From Chryseobacterium sp. JM1 (GTDB lineage: Bacteria; Bacteroidota; Bacteroidia; Flavobacteriales; Weeksellaceae), in the NCBI RefSeq assembly GCF_000737715.1, contig NZ_JPRN01000008.1, positions 62,001 through 126,000 on the forward strand: a stretch of DNA of 64,000 bases. Reading direction: 5' to 3'. The notes below the pieces were generated by a model that saw only the letters and a program-made list of their open reading frames with translations, was not told the origin of the DNA and ran no database searches. Within the stretch, counting starts at the first letter, position 1, and each line of letters opens with the position of its first letter. Shown in pieces: positions 34,439 through 42,764 of this stretch. Made by a program: the position numbers and the translations under genes.

Positions 34439-35293
34439 TTATTTAATGATTCTTTCCAATACCCAATCAATAAGGTTTTTCTCAGAAGCATGGTGATCTG
34501 CAGAGAATTCTCCACGTCTTCTGTTTGCAATAACGTTATTCACGGTAATGGCTTTGTGGCCTAATAATTTTGAAAGGGCGTAGATCGCTGAGGTTTCCAT
34601 TTCAAAGTTGGTTACGCCGAGATCATTCAATGTTTCTAAGAACTTATCGTCAAGTGCCTTTAAACGAAGCTGTCTCCCTTGTGGAGCATAGAATCCCGGG
34701 AAAGTAGCCGTATTACCGTGGTATTTGGCATCTTTGTAATAGGCTCCCATTTCCTCTGCCCAATCTGCGAAATAAAGCATCGGTTTGATTTTTTCATACG
34801 GGAATTTTTCTGTAAAGTTTTTAGAAAATTCATTCTCAAAGCTGTAATCCTGGTAGAAATGCATCAGTCCGTCCAGACCTACCACATTCTGGGTAACCAG
34901 CATATTATCTACCTGTACATCAGGGTTTACACTTCCACACGTCCCCATACGGAAAAGCTCAAGGGATTTGTGCTCAGTTTTGAATTCTTTGTTCTGAAGA
35001 TCAATATTCACCAAAGCATCAAGCTCATTCATCACGATATCGATGTTTTCAGTTCCGATACCTGTAGACATTACGGTAATTCTTTCTCCACGCAAAGTTC
35101 CGGTGTGGGTATAGAATTCTCTTTTATTTTTTTTGATCTCTACTTTGTCAAAATATTTTGAAACTTTTGCTACTCTGTCCGGATCTCCCACAAGGATGAT
35201 CTTATCAGCAATATCTTCAGGCAAAAGATTTAAGTGGTATACACTTCCGTCATCATTCAGCACCAGCTCTGAGGCAGCAAGTTTGTTTAGCAT
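34439..35293 (-). CDS. Nucleoside phosphorylase (uridine phosphorylase-like)
   Basis: A 284-residue member of the NP-I family, cleaving nucleosides with phosphate to base and (deoxy)ribose-1-phosphate. Key segments are ILVGDPDRVAKVS (phosphate site), FYTHTGTLRG, TGIGTENIDIV, FRMGTCGSVNP and the ribose-binding FEMETSAIYAL. The missing typical purine-loop residues favour a uridine phosphorylase assignment, but purine specificity is not excluded. The gene is intact; its last 25 or so codons recur as decayed remnants at three downstream sites. Confidence 0.85.
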   Translation of the reverse strand: MLNKLAASELVLNDDGSVYHLNLLPEDIADKIILVGDPDRVAKVSKYFDKVEIKKNKREFYTHTGTLRGERITVMSTGIGTENIDIVMNELDALVNIDLQNKEFKTEHKSLELFRMGTCGSVNPDVQVDNMLVTQNVVGLDGLMHFYQDYSFENEFSKNFTEKFPYEKIKPMLYFADWAEEMGAYYKDAKYHGNTATFPGFYAPQGRQLRLKALDDKFLETLNDLGVTNFEMETSAIYALSKLLGHKAITVNNVIANRRRGEFSADHHASEKNLIDWVLERIIK

Positions 35294-35312
35294 AATTTAT
35301 ATTTTTTTGTTT

Positions 35313-35774
35313 TTAATTAATGAAAATAGCGTCTTTATAAGGAGATCCGGCAAGGTCATAGATCGTATCATATTCCTCTACGATTCTTTTCTGTCCTTGA
35401 AATATTTCATAGACGGTGATAATGGTTTTTTCAAAATTGTTAGGATCTTTTCGCTGAGAAGTGATCTCGTAGAACTTATCTCCTTTTTTCATGACAGAGA
35501 CCATTTCTTCTTTAGTAGAATTGTTGGAAGTCATCATTCCCGGAAAATCCATCACAATGTCTTTAAGGTCAGTATAATTTTTATAAGGTTTTGTCACTCC
35601 GTTTGAATATACATAAACGTTAGGGACCGGTTTATCTTCTTCCAGACGGATCAGATAATAGTCGTTCCCTTTTTTCTCTGCATAAACGGCCATTTCTTTG
35701 TTTTTCTTTTTCTGTGAAAAGGCAAGAACTGAAAGGAAACTCGCCGCTACAGCGAATAGTAATTTTGTTTTCAT
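35313..35774 (-). CDS. Exported protein of unknown function
   Basis: The 153-residue product has a signal peptide ending LAFSQ and a lysine-rich start to the mature part (KKKNKEMAVYAEKKGNDYY). It is predicted to be soluble in the periplasm, mixed alpha/beta, without cysteine. It lies 19 bp upstream of the nucleoside phosphorylase gene on the same strand, so the two are likely co-transcribed. Family not recognised. Confidence 0.65.
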   Translation of the reverse strand: MKTKLLFAVAASFLSVLAFSQKKKNKEMAVYAEKKGNDYYLIRLEEDKPVPNVYVYSNGVTKPYKNYTDLKDIVMDFPGMMTSNNSTKEEMVSVMKKGDKFYEITSQRKDPNNFEKTIITVYEIFQGQKRIVEEYDTIYDLAGSPYKDAIFIN

Positions 35775-36607
35775 AATAATATTTTGTTTTTAATCTGCTG
35801 AAATGATGTTAAAAAAATCCTCGCCCAATATCTTTCGTCATCATTTTTTAAACCCGGCTTGAAGAAGTCATCCGTTCTTAAGTATAATGAATTTGATTTC
35901 GGGGTTTAAAATTAATAAAAATATTTCTATAAGAAACTGCTGTTTGTAGATTTTTACGCTTTTGAAATAGCTTTGTCAAATTGTAAATTAACCTGAATTT
36001 GGGATAAGACATTTGTTTTAGATCTTAGACATCAGATTTCAGAATGAGAGATTTGAGACTTTTTTCCGGAGATTTTAGCAGCTCATGGCATTTCGGAATG
36101 TAAGTTTTGTTATTCAAATCAGGAACTGCTTTTACACATCCATATAGTGGATTAATTTCAAAATGTGAGCTAGAGAATTTTTTACGCAAAGTTTGATTTT
36201 TATAATGTGAAATTTTAATGCTGCAAAGGGAGAATCAATTTCATTGATTCGATGAAGCGACCTTCTTTATCCATATAGCTTCATCAGCGACGCAGTCGAA
36301 CTCTTTGCCTTCCTCAAAACTAAGCACTTTTTAAAATAATCTTTGCATGAAAATAAGCATGATATATTTTCACGTAAAGAAATGGATTCGATGAAGTGAA
36401 TATTGTACACATATAACTTCATCAGCGAGGCAGCCGGACCTTTTGCTTCCCTGAAAATCTCCAACAGATTACGCTGATTACACACAAATTTATTTCCTTA
36501 TTATATTCGTGTTATTTGTGAACTTATTCTTGAAATTAGTGTTTAAAAACGCTTTGTTTTTTCAGTCCTTGTGGTAAAACGTAAACATTTTTTAATCTGC
36601 CGTTAAA
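35775..36607. other. Long divergent spacer with direct repeats, no gene
   Basis: About 830 bp separate two divergent genes. An imperfect direct repeat of about 75 bp lies at 36246-36320 and 36385-36459, sharing GATTCGATGAAG and CTTCATCAGCGA-GCAG-CG. A 72-codon minus-strand frame through it simply reads the repeat twice (ASLMKLY both times) and has no start signals, so I do not call it a gene. The first 470 bp show nothing beyond AT-rich sequence and a short ACATCAGATTTCAG word. Confidence 0.6.
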
Positions 36608-36636
36608 CTTGCCATAACATCGGAACGGTACTTTTG
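36608..36636 (+). promoter_or_regulatory. Promoter for the di-haem peroxidase gene
   Basis: CTTG (36608-36611), 17 bp, then TACTTTTG (36629-36636), 13 bp before the ATG. Confidence 0.6.
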
Positions 36637-36649
36637 CCGCTAAAAATTC

Positions 36650-38479
36650 ATGAGATTGTATCCGCTGCTAGCTGTGATTGTGTTGATAGGTTTTGCTGTC
36701 ATGTCTTTTAACCCGGTTGACAAGGGAGAAAAAAGTGAAAATACCTTTGTCAATAAAGGGCTGTCAGATTTTAAAAACAGGCTTGATCAGCTTAAATCAG
36801 ATGTATACAAATTCTCTGATGACCAGATTTCCATTGAAGAACTCAGGAATTCTTTAAGCGCTACAAGAAATTCATTTAAAGAAGTAGAGTTTTATATCGC
36901 TTATCATTATCCGGAATTTACAAAAACACACCTCAATGCCGCTCCGCTTTTTCATATTGAAGCTGCAGGGACTTCAGCCTATACATTGCCACCGGAAGGA
37001 CTTCAGGTGCTGGATGAACTGATCTTTTCCGATGAAGCCGGAGACGAAAAAGAAAAGATAAAAACCATTACAGACTTTCTATACAACTCATATTCCAGCT
37101 TTTATCTGAGCACGGTAAAGAACGGTTTAAGTCGTGGAAACAACAAAACATTACCGTTAAGAATCGAATTGATCAGAATTTACACCCTTGGCGTAACAGG
37201 TTTTGATACGCCCGGTTCCCTGAATATCTCTGAAGAAGCCAGCCATGCTCTGACAGGAATTAAAAAATACATCAACGACGATGCTTATTTTAAAAACTAT
37301 GATGTTCAGAAAGCCAATCAGGTTCTTACCGAAGGAATTAGTTATCTGTCAATAAACAAAGATTTTGAAGATTTCGACCGGATTGAATTTTACAAAAAAT
37401 ATATTCAGCCGCTTTATGAAGAGTTTGGAAAATGGGACGGAAGAGCAGATGATCTCAAAGAATTTTCCGGATGGAATGTAAAGAGCAAAAACCTTTTCAG
37501 CAGCGATTTTCTGGACCCGTATTTCTACACATTGCTTCAGTCTTCAGAAGATAATGTAGATCTCCGTAGCTTAGGGAAATCTATTTTCTATGACCAGAAT
37601 TTAAGTCAAAACGGTAAAATGAGTTGCGCCGCCTGTCATTTGCAGGAAAATGCTTTTACAGATCTTAAAGAGAAATCACCGAGTAATGTAGAAGGAAAGA
37701 CGGTATTAAGAAATTCTCCGTCTCTGTACAATGCCGTTTTTGCGAAAAGGTTTTTCTACGACCTTCGTGCATTTTACCTGGAGCAACAGGCGGAACACGT
37801 GATTTACAACGATGATGAATTCAATACGAGCTACGAAGACATTATTAAAAAGTTAAAAACAAAACCTGAGTATAAAAAAGCTTTTCGTTCAGCTTTTAAA
37901 GACGGTAAAATAAATAAAGAGAATTTTTCCAAAGCATTAAGTTCTTACGCTGCTTCTCTGCATTCTTTTGACAGCGATTTTGATCGTTTTATGAGAAATG
38001 AAAAAGACGTTTCAGATGATGTCAAAAAAGGCTATAACCTGTTTATGGGAAAAGCCAATTGCGCTACCTGTCACTTTGCACCGCATTTTTCAGGTCTAGT
38101 GCCTCCTTTCTTTAACGAAAATGAATCTGAAGTTTTAGGGGTAACCACAAAACCTGTCAATCAGCTTCCTATTGAATTGGATTCTGATCTGGGGAGAGGA
38201 AACAGTCCTGTAAAAAAAGAAAAATCATGGATCTATGATTATTCCTTCAAAACGGTTACCGTAAGAAATATCGCGCTTACAAAACCATATTTTCACAATG
38301 GTGCTTTCAACACACTGGAAGAAGTAATGGATTTCTACAACGAAGGTGGAGGTGAAGGTCTCGGCTTAAAAATGAAAAACCAGACACTGCCACCGGATAA
38401 ACTGGATCTTACAAAAACGGAAATTAAACAGGTCATCGCATTCCTGAATTCTCTGACGGATATTAGCAAAGCTAAGTGA
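36650..38479 (+). CDS. Di-haem cytochrome c peroxidase (MauG/CcpA type) with N-terminal helical domain
   Basis: A 609-residue periplasmic protein with an N-terminal hydrophobic signal/anchor. Residues about 30-270 form a helical domain unrelated to the haem part. The C-terminal 320 residues carry two c-type haem sites, C326-AAC-H330 and C471-ATC-H475, with SIFYDQNLSQNGKMSC and NCATCHFAPHFSG as usual in this family. It would reduce H2O2 or oxidise a substrate using periplasmic electrons. A PhoX-like gene follows after a spacer with inverted repeats, so the transcripts are probably separate. Confidence 0.88.
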   Translation: MRLYPLLAVIVLIGFAVMSFNPVDKGEKSENTFVNKGLSDFKNRLDQLKSDVYKFSDDQISIEELRNSLSATRNSFKEVEFYIAYHYPEFTKTHLNAAPLFHIEAAGTSAYTLPPEGLQVLDELIFSDEAGDEKEKIKTITDFLYNSYSSFYLSTVKNGLSRGNNKTLPLRIELIRIYTLGVTGFDTPGSLNISEEASHALTGIKKYINDDAYFKNYDVQKANQVLTEGISYLSINKDFEDFDRIEFYKKYIQPLYEEFGKWDGRADDLKEFSGWNVKSKNLFSSDFLDPYFYTLLQSSEDNVDLRSLGKSIFYDQNLSQNGKMSCAACHLQENAFTDLKEKSPSNVEGKTVLRNSPSLYNAVFAKRFFYDLRAFYLEQQAEHVIYNDDEFNTSYEDIIKKLKTKPEYKKAFRSAFKDGKINKENFSKALSSYAASLHSFDSDFDRFMRNEKDVSDDVKKGYNLFMGKANCATCHFAPHFSGLVPPFFNENESEVLGVTTKPVNQLPIELDSDLGRGNSPVKKEKSWIYDYSFKTVTVRNIALTKPYFHNGAFNTLEEVMDFYNEGGGEGLGLKMKNQTLPPDKLDLTKTEIKQVIAFLNSLTDISKAK

Positions 38480-38496
38480 TTTTTGGAAGTCTTAGA

Positions 38497-38712
38497 GTAG
38501 GAGAGTTTGAGTGTCTGAGAGTCTGAGAGTGGTAGGGTTTGAGTGTCTGAGAGGTTTAGAGTATGATCGTCAATAATGGATAAGGTTTTAACGATAAATA
38601 TAAATTGTGTCATAGATTTAATACTTCCGGTCAAATAATTTTCATCATAATTTATTAAAACCTTTGTAGTCCACAAACTCTCCGACACTCAAACACTCTG
38701 ACGCTCCAACTC
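38497..38712. repeat. Inverted-repeat intergenic element (GAGTGTCTGAGAG family)
   Basis: Tandem GAGTGTCTGAGAG words (38497-38560) are answered by inverse words CTCTCCGACACTCAAACACTC near 38678-38700. The core of about 110 bp has no ORF. The element fills most of the 375-bp spacer. Confidence 0.55.
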
Positions 38713-38823
38713 AAAGGCGTTATTTAACAATTATTTAATTCCCTTAACATTGGGTTCCGAATTAATTAATATTCCCCGATCTATATTTAAAGTCCTATTA
38801 ACAGAGGTTCAGCGCCAAAAAAA

Positions 38824-38831
38824 TAGTTTTG
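38824..38831 (+). promoter_or_regulatory. -7 promoter element for the PhoX-like gene
   Basis: TAGTTTTG followed by CA, 23 bp before the ATG at 38855. Confidence 0.5.
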
Positions 38832-38854
38832 CAAGGTCTAATAAATCATAAGAA

Positions 38855-41008
38855 ATGAAGAAAAAATTACTTACAATTGCGGCATTGGCTATGGTCGCTG
38901 GCTTTAGCGTAGAGGCACAGACGTTTTTATTCAATAAGAACTCTTCCTGGAGCTACAAAGATAACAACCAGGCTTTGGCAGATCCGTGGAAAGACCAGAC
39001 TTTTGATGTCTCAGCATGGGCTACAGGAAACGGACCTTTAGGATATGGAGATCCGGTAACCACTACGATCAGCTCTGGTCTTACAGCGGCTTATTTTGCT
39101 AAAGATTTCACAGTGGATTTAGCAACGCTTTCAGACAATATGGAACTGGGCGTGATGAGAGATGACGGAATCGTTGTGTATCTGAATGGAGTAGAAGTAG
39201 TAAGAGACAATATGCCAGCGGGGACTATTGCTTTCAATACCCCTTCTGTTACAACAATAGATGGGGCGGCAGAAAGTGTTTATAACATTTTCTCTATTCC
39301 GAAATCTAAATTTATAAACGGAACCAACAGGATTTCCGTAGAACTTCACAACAGAACGGGAACCAGCTCAGATCTTAGAATTGATGCTTATTTAAAAACA
39401 ACAGCTACTGTAACGCCTCCTCCGGCATGTACAGGAACGCATATCAGCTGTTTTACTTCTATTGTTCCTACAGCACAGACCAATAAACTAATCATTCCGG
39501 CAGAACATAAATACCAGCTTATCCTGAAAGAAGGTGATAATTACACAGAAGGAGGTGGAATGGTAGGCGGTCAGAATGACTTTACAGGTTATGTGGCCAA
39601 AACAGGAAGCAGCACCAACGGATATCTTTCCGTCAACCACGAAACGAATCCTGGAGGAGTAACGATGGCTGAAATTAATTACAATGCCTCTACAAAACTT
39701 TGGCAGCTGACCAGATCAAGAGCGGTAAGCTTCTCAGATCCAAGTTTGGTTCAGACGATCAGAAACTGTTCAGGTGGCGTTACACCTTGGGGAACTATTG
39801 TTACGGCAGAAGAATCTGTGACTTCCAATGATGTAAACAGTGATGGTTACAAAGATTACGGATGGTTAGTGGAAATCGATCCGGCTACGGCTCAGGTTGT
39901 TTCTAAAAATACAGACGGATCCAAAGGAAAACTTTGGCAGATGGGAATTATGAACCACGAGAATGTTGTGGTAAATAATGCAGGAACTACAGCGTATTAC
40001 GGAGAAGATGGCGGTACACACATGGTGTATAAATATATAATGGATACGCCGAACAACCTTGCTTCAGGAAATCTTTATGTATTAAAATTAGATCAGGGAT
40101 TAAGCGCTTCAGGAGATCCGGTAGGAACTACAGCGACATGGATTCAGGTTCCTAATAAAATAAAAGCAGATCAGAATAACACGACATCTCTTGCCCAGAC
40201 GTTAGGCGGAACGAGATTCAACGGAGTGGAAGATGTAGACATCAGCCCATTGGATGGAAAAATCTACTTTACGGCAAAAGGTTTGGATAAAGTATACCGT
40301 CTTCAGGATAACGGAACTACGGCTTCTCAGGTAGAAACTTTTGTAGGAGGTGCTTCTACAACGTATTCTTTCAACACGCCACAGGGAATGAAAACCGAAG
40401 CTTGGGGTGATGGAAATGATAACCTGACGTTTGACGAACTTGGAAACCTTTGGGTTCTTCAGGATGGTGGGAAAAATTACATCTGGGTGATTGCTCCAGA
40501 TCATACACAGGCTAATCCTAAAGTCAGACTGTTCGCTTCAATGCCGGCAGGTTCTGAGCCAACAGGATTGACATTTACCCCTGATCACAAATTTGGTTTC
40601 TTCTCTATCCAGCATCCGGATTCTACGATTTCTACAGATATCGATGCTACAGGAAACACAATTGACTACAGAGGAAAATCAGCTACGATTGTTGTTGCTT
40701 TAAAACAAAACTTAGGAACAGCAGGGTCATTGGGAACCATTGAAAACCATAATGCAGAAACTACTGTTGAGGTAGCTCCGAATCCTACTTCAGGAATGGT
40801 TAAGATCAATTCACCAAAAGGATTGAAAGACATTTCTGTAACAGCATACAGCCTGGATGGAAAAATCGTTTACACGAAGAAATTCAGCGGACTGAACAGA
40901 TCATTAGATCTGGACTTTACCCATCAGCTTGAAGGATCCCGTATTTTGGTTCTGAGTATCGAAGCAGAAGGAGGTTTCCAGAAAACTGTGAAATTAGTAA
41001 AAAAGTAA
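38855..41008 (+). CDS. PhoX-like (DUF839) phosphatase with N-terminal beta domain and T9SS domain
   Basis: A 717-residue exported protein. The signal peptide ends SVEAQ. Residues about 25-180 form a galactose-binding-like beta sandwich (MRDDGIVVYLNGVEVVRDN). Residues about 195-640 match the PhoX/DUF839 beta-propeller: GYLSVNHETNPGG, GGVTPWGTIVTAEESV, GIMNHENVVVN, AYYGEDGGTHMVYKY and DVDISPLDGKIYF. PhoX enzymes are calcium/iron alkaline phosphatases. The last 70 residues (EVAPNPTSGMVKI, ending KLVKK) are a T9SS type A sorting domain, so it is secreted or surface-attached. A strong hairpin follows. Confidence 0.85.
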   Translation: MKKKLLTIAALAMVAGFSVEAQTFLFNKNSSWSYKDNNQALADPWKDQTFDVSAWATGNGPLGYGDPVTTTISSGLTAAYFAKDFTVDLATLSDNMELGVMRDDGIVVYLNGVEVVRDNMPAGTIAFNTPSVTTIDGAAESVYNIFSIPKSKFINGTNRISVELHNRTGTSSDLRIDAYLKTTATVTPPPACTGTHISCFTSIVPTAQTNKLIIPAEHKYQLILKEGDNYTEGGGMVGGQNDFTGYVAKTGSSTNGYLSVNHETNPGGVTMAEINYNASTKLWQLTRSRAVSFSDPSLVQTIRNCSGGVTPWGTIVTAEESVTSNDVNSDGYKDYGWLVEIDPATAQVVSKNTDGSKGKLWQMGIMNHENVVVNNAGTTAYYGEDGGTHMVYKYIMDTPNNLASGNLYVLKLDQGLSASGDPVGTTATWIQVPNKIKADQNNTTSLAQTLGGTRFNGVEDVDISPLDGKIYFTAKGLDKVYRLQDNGTTASQVETFVGGASTTYSFNTPQGMKTEAWGDGNDNLTFDELGNLWVLQDGGKNYIWVIAPDHTQANPKVRLFASMPAGSEPTGLTFTPDHKFGFFSIQHPDSTISTDIDATGNTIDYRGKSATIVVALKQNLGTAGSLGTIENHNAETTVEVAPNPTSGMVKINSPKGLKDISVTAYSLDGKIVYTKKFSGLNRSLDLDFTHQLEGSRILVLSIEAEGGFQKTVKLVKK

Positions 41009-41021
41009 ATTATTAATACTC

Positions 41022-41054
41022 ATTTCGGGCGGCGGCTCCGCCGCCGCCCGAAAT
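41022..41054 (+). terminator. Very strong GC hairpin between the PhoX-like and LRR genes
   Basis: ATTTCGGGCGGCGGC (41022-41036), loop TCC, GCCGCCGCCCGAAAT (41040-41054): a perfect 15-bp stem ending 8 nt before the LRR start codon. It should end PhoX transcription; only a short T-containing tail follows. Confidence 0.8.
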
Positions 41055-41062
41055 TTATCTCT

Positions 41063-41962
41063 ATGAAAAAGCTTGTACTATTGATTTCCGTACTCTCAAT
41101 CTGTCTCGCTAAGGCACAGATCGATCCTGTAAAATATCCTACGTTTACCAATATCGACGAGGCTTTAAGCAGTAAAAAGACTGTTTACAGCATGAGTTTC
41201 CGGGAAAAAGGATTGTTTAACCTTCCTCCGCAGATCTCGAAACTGAACTCCCTGTTCTTTCTGAATATCATGGGAAATAAGCTTGAGAAAATGGATCAGG
41301 AGATCTTTGCTTTAAGTGAACTGGAGATTTTAAATGTGAATGAAAACAGTATTAAATATATTCCTGATGAAATAGGAAACCTGAAAAAGCTGAATACATT
41401 CTCCATGAATCTCAATAGCCTGACAAGCATCAATCCCAATGTAGCAAAGCTTCAAAACTTAAAAGCAGTGCATTTTGATGCCAATAACCTCAATGTTTTT
41501 CCCGAAGCATTGATGGAAATTCCTGCTTTGGAAGAAATTAACCTTCAGGGAAACCAGATCAGCAGCATCGCTGACCGTTTATACAGAATTAAAAATCTGA
41601 AATTTCTGAATTTATCCGAAAACCAGATTAATGACCTGGGAAACTTGTCTTTTCCTAAACATTTAAAATACCTGGAGCTGCAGCAGAATGCTATTGTAAA
41701 GCTGCCGGAAAACCTCTTCAAGGCTCAGAATCTTGAATTTTTGAATGCAAGTGACAATCATATCACAGAAATATCCCCTGGAATAAAGGGACTGAAAAAT
41801 ATAACCAGTATGAATCTGGCCAATAATAATCTGAAAGACATTCCTGTAGAAATAGCCAGGCTGAAAAAGCTTAAAACCCTTATTCTTAAAGGAAACCCTA
41901 TAGAAAAAGCAAAGATTGAACGGTTAAAAAGCCTGATGCCGGAAACCCAGATCTATTTCTAG
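41063..41962 (+). CDS. Secreted leucine-rich-repeat protein
   Basis: The 299-residue product has a signal peptide ending CLAKAQ and about nine LRRs of 22-23 residues (LNIMGNKLEKMDQEIFALSE, LNVNENSIKYIPDEIG, LELQQNAIVKLPENLF). LRR solenoids bind proteins or peptides. There is no membrane anchor or T9SS domain. The start lies 8 nt after a 15-bp GC hairpin, leaving no room for a promoter downstream of it. It converges on the SUI1 gene with 2 bp between stops. Confidence 0.85.
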   Translation: MKKLVLLISVLSICLAKAQIDPVKYPTFTNIDEALSSKKTVYSMSFREKGLFNLPPQISKLNSLFFLNIMGNKLEKMDQEIFALSELEILNVNENSIKYIPDEIGNLKKLNTFSMNLNSLTSINPNVAKLQNLKAVHFDANNLNVFPEALMEIPALEEINLQGNQISSIADRLYRIKNLKFLNLSENQINDLGNLSFPKHLKYLELQQNAIVKLPENLFKAQNLEFLNASDNHITEISPGIKGLKNITSMNLANNNLKDIPVEIARLKKLKTLILKGNPIEKAKIERLKSLMPETQIYF

Positions 41963-41964
41963 AT

Positions 41965-42288
41965 CTATCCGCCGACTCTTTTGGTTTTATATCCCATTTC
42001 TTTAAGGATATCCATGATCTTATCACGATTATCGCCCTGAATAATAATCGTTCCGTCTTTTTCTGAACCGCCTATTCCCAAGGTGGTTTTTATTTTTTTT
42101 GAGATTTTCTTTAAATCTTCCTCACTGCCTTCCCAACCTTCAACAATTGTTACAGGCTTACCGTTTCTGCCTTTCTTCTCAAATTTGCACACCAAAGGTT
42201 CATGCTGCTTAAATTCTTCTTTAGGCATTTCAAAATCCTTCTCCTCATGCTCAGGAAAAAGGTTCTTTAACTGATCTCGTAAATCCAT
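41965..42288 (-). CDS. SUI1/YciH-type translation initiation factor homologue
   Basis: A 107-residue soluble protein with the eIF1-like fold: RNGKPVTIVEGWEG, KTTLGIGGSEKDGTIIIQGD and a C-terminal KIMDILKEMGYKTKRVGG. Bacterial YciH homologues affect start-codon fidelity at the ribosome. The length is usual. A -7 element (42293-42300) lies immediately upstream. Confidence 0.88.
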   Translation of the reverse strand: MDLRDQLKNLFPEHEEKDFEMPKEEFKQHEPLVCKFEKKGRNGKPVTIVEGWEGSEEDLKKISKKIKTTLGIGGSEKDGTIIIQGDNRDKIMDILKEMGYKTKRVGG

Positions 42289-42292
42289 AAAG

Positions 42293-42300
42293 CAAAATTA
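42293..42300 (-). promoter_or_regulatory. -7 element close to the SUI1 start
   Basis: TAATTTTG on the minus strand only 5 bp upstream of the ATG, which would give a very short or leaderless transcript if used. Confidence 0.35.
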
Positions 42301-42305
42301 AATGT

Positions 42306-42640
42306 TTAAACACAAATATCACAAATAATTTTTCACAAATAGCACTACTCATTCACATGAACAACCTCAATCATGCGTGAAAATCTACGAAATGCGAGGT
42401 TAAAAAAAAATAAAAACAATACTTAGCTCTGGTATTACAAATGATTCCACAAACAACCACGATCATTCACATCAAATAAAACCCATTCATTTGTGAAAAT
42501 CTGTACAGTCTGAGGTTAAAAAAAACAGAACTTAGTTACAGCTCTACAAATAATTTCCACAAATAACCACAATCATTCAAACCAAATAAAATTTAAAAAT
42601 CTGCCCCATCAGCGAAATCCGCGCGAGATCAAAAAAGCAA
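42306..42640. repeat. Degenerate tandem repeats (ACAAATA/ATCATTCA units)
   Basis: Three imperfect units of about 110-120 bp, each with ACAAAT-ATTCCACAAA-AACCAC, ATCATTCA and TGAAAATCTG words, fill the spacer between SUI1 and gpmI. No ORF. Confidence 0.55.
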
Positions 42641-42735
42641 ATTATTCGTAGATTCTTTACTAATAATATGTACCATTTTTACCAGAATGTTTTTAAAATA
42701 AACCTCTCAAATTCTTCCATTCATAGGAAATTAGG

Positions 42736-42743
42736 TAAATTTG
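42736..42743 (+). promoter_or_regulatory. -7 promoter element for gpmI
   Basis: TAAATTTG, 21 bp before the ATG at 42765. It contains the TTG (42741) that would otherwise extend the frame, supporting the shorter start. Confidence 0.55.
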
Positions 42744-42764
42744 TGTAACAAAAAGTTATACGAA

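Noticed and set aside
34679..35161. 160-codon plus-strand ORF opposite the nucleoside phosphorylase gene
   Set aside because: The minus frame carries conserved phosphorylase motifs; the plus frame has none.
36267..36485. 72-codon minus-strand ORF with an internal duplication (ASLMKLY twice)
   Set aside because: The duplication is the DNA repeat read twice; no promoter, signal peptide or conservation cue.
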